The notes under the pieces are model-generated. The model made no database searches. It was not told the origin of the DNA and saw only the letters and a program-made list of their open reading frames with translations. DNA of 40,903 bases from an uncultured Collinsella sp. (GTDB lineage Bacteria; Actinomycetota; Coriobacteriia; Coriobacteriales; Coriobacteriaceae): positions 1 to 40,903 of the forward strand of contig CABUDS010000021.1 of the NCBI GenBank assembly GCA_902490405.1, in the 5' to 3' direction. Numbering within the stretch: the first letter of the stretch is position 1; every line of letters begins with the position of its first letter. The translations under genes were made by a program, and so were the position numbers. Below, in pieces: positions 38,383-40,903 of this stretch.

Positions 38383-39901
38383 GGTGCCCTCCTACCTGAT
38401 CGTTGCGTTCGCGTGCGGTGGCGCCGGCGGTAAAGCTCAGTCCCTTAACCAGCGCGTTCTTGCCGTATTTGCCTTTTACAGCCAGCACGGCACGGGCCAG
38501 CTCGCGCTCGCGCTCATCGGCCTCGATATCGCTGAACAGATCGATGGTGGCAAATTCCTCGGGCATGAGGTTGCCAAATCCCAGGTTGATGCGCTTGACC
38601 GGTCGTTTGGGATCGACAGTCTGCGCCCAGAGCTCATCGAAATAGCCCATGATCTTCTTAAACGAATTGGTGCGCTCGGGCAGCTTTCGCGAGGCGTTAG
38701 AGTGCGCAAAGAGTGCGGCATAGCCACCGCGCGGTTTGCCGCCATGCTCTCCCACAAAGATGCCATCGATTGCCTGCGCTTCGCGCACCAGGCGACGCCG
38801 TTCGTCATCGCGCTGGACGGGCTTGGGCGCACGGGGCGCGAGCTCGGGGCCGGCGGTTGCGGTGGGTTCGATACTCGATGTGCTCGAGCGCAGGTGCCCG
38901 CATCCGTCCACATACTGCGCTGTACCGCTGGCGTCGAGGCGGCGTATGTCGGCGCGTTCGCTCGCGTAGCCCACAAAGAGCGAGATGCTGTCGCAGACCA
39001 CGTGCTTATCGACCAAGTCTAAAACGGCGTTGTCGACCATCTCGCGCAAGACGGTATAGGCCTGTTCGTAGGCATAACCCTTCGAGAGCACCTGTCCTGT
39101 GGTGGTCGAAGTTGCTTGCGGGCGATAGACTTGGATATCGGCGATGGTTGTCGGCTCGCGCCCGAAGGCATGGTCGATGAGATATTCGGCATTGACGCCG
39201 AGCTCGTCGTAAAGCAGGTTTTCGTCGAGCGCCGCGACGCCCATCAGATCGTAGACGCCGTATTTCTCGAGGCGGGCTGCCACGCCGGGACCGATGCCCC
39301 AGATATCGGTGATGGGACGATGGGGCCAGATCTCCTTGCGAAAGGTCTCGTCGTCGAGTATGCCGATGCGGCTGGGTACGTGCTTGGCGGTAATGTCGAG
39401 CGCTACCTTGGCCTGGAATAGGTTGGGGCCGATGCCGACCGTCGCCGTGATGCCGGTGCGCGCGAGGACCTCGTCGCGCAGCGTGCAGGCGAACCCTTCC
39501 GCATCTGTGTGATAGAGGTCCAGATAGGGCGTCACGTCGATAAAGCACTCATCGATGGAGTAGACGTGCACGTCCTGGGGGCTGACGTATTCCAGATAGA
39601 TACCGTAGATTTTCGCCGACACCTCCATGTAATGCTGCATGCGCGGTACGGCCGTGATGTAGTCGATGCCATCGGGAATCTCAAATAGGCGGCAGCGATT
39701 GTGTATCCCGAGGTCCTTCATGGCCTGCGTGATGGCGAGGCAGATAGTCGTGCGTCCGCGCGATTCGTCGGCAACGACCAAGCACGTGGTGAGTGGGTCG
39801 AGCCCGCGGTCGACACACTCGACGCTGGCGTAGAACGTCTTAAGGTCGATGCAGATATAGGTATGCTGCTCGTGCTCCACGTGATCCCTCCCATCAAACA
39901 C
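38375..39901 (-). CDS. Y-family DNA polymerase (UvrX/UmuC-like)
   Basis: This 508-aa protein is a Y-family translesion polymerase. Catalytic acids are visible in ICIDLKTFYASVEC (Asp) and VYSIDECFIDVTPYL (Asp-Glu). A helix-hairpin-helix like segment (DIWGIGPGVAARLEKYG) and the little-finger region follow. A flexible insert (about 330-375, rich in Pro and Thr) precedes the C-terminal part. It is the UvrX-type polymerase usually coupled to a YolD-like protein and, in many bacteria, induced by DNA damage. A LexA-like box lies just upstream (39911-39926). Confidence 0.9.
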   Translation of the reverse strand: MFDGRDHVEHEQHTYICIDLKTFYASVECVDRGLDPLTTCLVVADESRGRTTICLAITQAMKDLGIHNRCRLFEIPDGIDYITAVPRMQHYMEVSAKIYGIYLEYVSPQDVHVYSIDECFIDVTPYLDLYHTDAEGFACTLRDEVLARTGITATVGIGPNLFQAKVALDITAKHVPSRIGILDDETFRKEIWPHRPITDIWGIGPGVAARLEKYGVYDLMGVAALDENLLYDELGVNAEYLIDHAFGREPTTIADIQVYRPQATSTTTGQVLSKGYAYEQAYTVLREMVDNAVLDLVDKHVVCDSISLFVGYASERADIRRLDASGTAQYVDGCGHLRSSTSSIEPTATAGPELAPRAPKPVQRDDERRRLVREAQAIDGIFVGEHGGKPRGGYAALFAHSNASRKLPERTNSFKKIMGYFDELWAQTVDPKRPVKRINLGFGNLMPEEFATIDLFSDIEADERERELARAVLAVKGKYGKNALVKGLSFTAGATARERNDQVGGHRA

Positions 39902-39910
39902 ATGTTCTTA

Positions 39911-39926
39911 TCGAATACCTGTTCGA
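39911..39926 (-). promoter_or_regulatory. LexA-like SOS box upstream of the Y-family polymerase
   Basis: TCGAATACCTGTTCGA differs at one position from the Gram-positive SOS consensus TCGAACNNNNGTTCGA. It is part of a longer dyad TATCGAA...TTCGATA (39909-39928). It lies 10 to 25 bases before the start codon, where LexA would block transcription. Confidence 0.7.
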
Positions 39927-39955
39927 TAATACCCGCTTGCGCGGACACCGTCAAA

Positions 39956-39990
39956 ACCTGCCAAAAAGGGACTGGTTTGTTTTGGTAGGT
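39956..39990. repeat. 35-nt imperfect palindromic repeat, copy A
   Basis: The ends ACCTGCCAAAA and TTTTGGTAGGT pair with one wobble. It matches copy B (40644-40678) at 31 of 35 positions in the same orientation. Confidence 0.75.
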
Positions 39991-40117
39991 ATGGTCGTGC
40001 GGCTGCATCGGGTTTTAACGCAGCTCTAAAGAGTGCGAAACAGCTCGGAAAACCTCGCTTCGTAGCATGGGTCTAACGATTGATACCGCCTATACGCACG
40101 GAAGGGTTGTGGGAAAG

Positions 40118-40642
40118 ATGGTCAATTATGGGTTTGGTATGCCGACGCGCCTTGTTGCGGATGGAGACGTGGCTCGCTGGTGCGGACGATTGGTCGCTCA
40201 CTACGGTGGCACCAAGGCGCTGGTTGTGCTGGGTGGTGACAAGCACACGCGTGATGAGCTCGTTTCGGCGGCGCTCGGCTCGCTCGACCGGGCCCTGCTC
40301 GAGCGCGTGCTCTTTCGCTGTGGCTCGGTTGGAGGCGATGGGGGAGGCGAGCTGGTCAACGAGGCCGTGGCCCTGGCGACCGACGAGGGCGTGGACTTTG
40401 TCCTGGCGATCGGTGATGCCGATACAGCCGGCTTTGCGCGCGAGCTCGCCCGCCGCATGGCGGCGCTCGATGCCGGTGAGGACGGTTTTGTCCCCTATGG
40501 ATGCATTGTCTCGGAGGGCAAGGTGCCCGCTACGGTGGGAGCCGGCGAGGCTCCCGTTTTTGCCATCATCGCGCCCGAGCTGCTGGAGGGCATCGGGTCT
40601 CCCTTGCGCGAGCTGCTTGGTAGCGTGTGCGCCGCGGCATAA
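40118..40642 (+). CDS. Truncated iron-type alcohol dehydrogenase-like protein
   Basis: This protein of about 174 aa resembles only the N-terminal nucleotide-binding half of an iron-containing alcohol dehydrogenase/dehydroquinate synthase-like protein: NYGFGMPTRLV at the start, then TKALVVLGGDKHTR, VDFVLAIGDADTAGFARELA and KVPATVGAGEAPVF, which line up with the GGGS and PATGSE regions. The metal-binding C-terminal half (about 200 residues) is missing and the GGGS motif is degraded to GDAD. ATG 40118 was chosen (GGAAGGG at 40100-40106); ATG 40067 is an alternative. It is either a pseudogene or a small protein with a new role. It lies between the two repeat copies. Confidence 0.6.
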   Translation: MVNYGFGMPTRLVADGDVARWCGRLVAHYGGTKALVVLGGDKHTRDELVSAALGSLDRALLERVLFRCGSVGGDGGGELVNEAVALATDEGVDFVLAIGDADTAGFARELARRMAALDAGEDGFVPYGCIVSEGKVPATVGAGEAPVFAIIAPELLEGIGSPLRELLGSVCAAA

Positions 40643-40643
40643 T

Positions 40644-40678
40644 ACCTGCCAGGAAGGGACAGGTTTATTTTGGTAGGT
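40644..40678. repeat. 35-nt imperfect palindromic repeat, copy B
   Basis: Same orientation as copy A, with four substitutions. It begins two bases after the ADH-like stop codon. Just beyond, GGACAGGTTTA (40657-40667) is mirrored by TAAACCTGTCC about 40 bases later, making a larger hairpin. Confidence 0.75.
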
Positions 40679-40841
40679 AAAGCGTTTGACCTGTCAAAGT
40701 AAACCTGTCCGTTTTTGGTCGGTCGCCGTTTAGGGGCGGATTGATAACGCTCGCTGATTGTAGTCTTGACCTGCGTTAGAATAGGGGCATCTGATTATCC
40801 GGGCGCATGGAGGTATGCGCTCGTATGCTGAGGAGGACTCT

Positions 40842-40903
40842 ATGGCAACTGTTGCCGCACCTATCGATGCTACGTCGACTGCCGCTTGGAAGGCGCTCGA
40901 GGC
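40842..40903 (+). CDS. pgi: Start of a probable glucose-6-phosphate isomerase gene (cut by window)
   Basis: AGGAGG lies five bases before ATG 40842. The 20 visible codons (including TSTAAWKALEA) resemble the N-terminus of glucose-6-phosphate isomerase, where relatives have TAAWQALQKH. The frame is open to the window edge. The call rests on a very short match. Confidence 0.45.
   Translation, partial: MATVAAPIDATSTAAWKALE

Overview
The window looks like the chromosome of a high-GC gut anaerobe of the class Coriobacteriia, most like Collinsella. This is inferred from codon use, the class III (oxygen-sensitive) ribonucleotide reductase, the 4Fe-4S aldo/keto reductase, the DUF3793/flavodoxin pair and the SpoIIE/STAS regulators. 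No 16S gene is present to confirm it. No prophage, insertion sequence, CRISPR array or integrase was seen. Most genes are housekeeping or metabolic, with long intergenic palindromes between them.

Layout. 1-3.8 kb: a possible CDS end, a 126-nt palindrome, tRNA-Leu(GAG), then a PAS-GAF-SpoIIE phosphatase and a STAS-HATPase fusion that together could form a partner-switching signalling pair. 3.9-6.4 kb: three identical tRNA-Gly(GCC) genes, tRNA-Cys and tRNA-Val around a GH13 alpha-glucosidase. All three tRNA promoters share one A/T palindrome next to the -35 box. 6.5-14.2 kb: a phosphopantetheinyl transferase and a TetR regulator, then an operon of SCP2-like thiolase, DUF35 Zn-ribbon/OB protein, acyl carrier protein, phosphotransacylase, butyrate-type kinase, MFS transporter and a small membrane protein. 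This is the best candidate for an undescribed system: an ACP-linked carbon-carbon cleaving (or acyl-transfer) pathway that recovers ATP through an acyl phosphate.

14.3-19.8 kb: nrdD and nrdG, with an NrdR box and a long leader upstream of nrdD and two large palindromes between the genes. One palindrome partly copies the 3' end of nrdD in inverted orientation. A folate operon follows (folE, an HD-domain protein, folB). 19.8-27.2 kb: a YgjP-like metalloprotease, M19 dipeptidase, SlyD plus a UreE-like protein, a Cof-type phosphatase, a PerR/Fur regulator, acylphosphatase, a Gfo/Idh/MocA oxidoreductase, RNase HI and a LysR regulator.

27.3-36.1 kb: metY behind a promoter and a 17-codon leader ORF with two Cys codons (candidate cysteine attenuator), a secreted protein, a small membrane protein, a truncated cyclase remnant, a 4Fe-4S aldo/keto reductase, endonuclease IV, and a polar amino-acid ABC transporter whose permease carries an extra N-terminal exported domain. 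36.2-40.9 kb: flavodoxin and DUF3793, an HMA-domain membrane protein with a CsoR-like box, a YolD/Y-family polymerase pair behind a LexA-like box, an iron-ADH-like N-terminal domain between two copies of a 35-nt repeat, and the first codons of a probable pgi.

Starts were chosen by ribosome binding site and family alignment from memory. Functions rest on motifs seen by eye; no database search was run.
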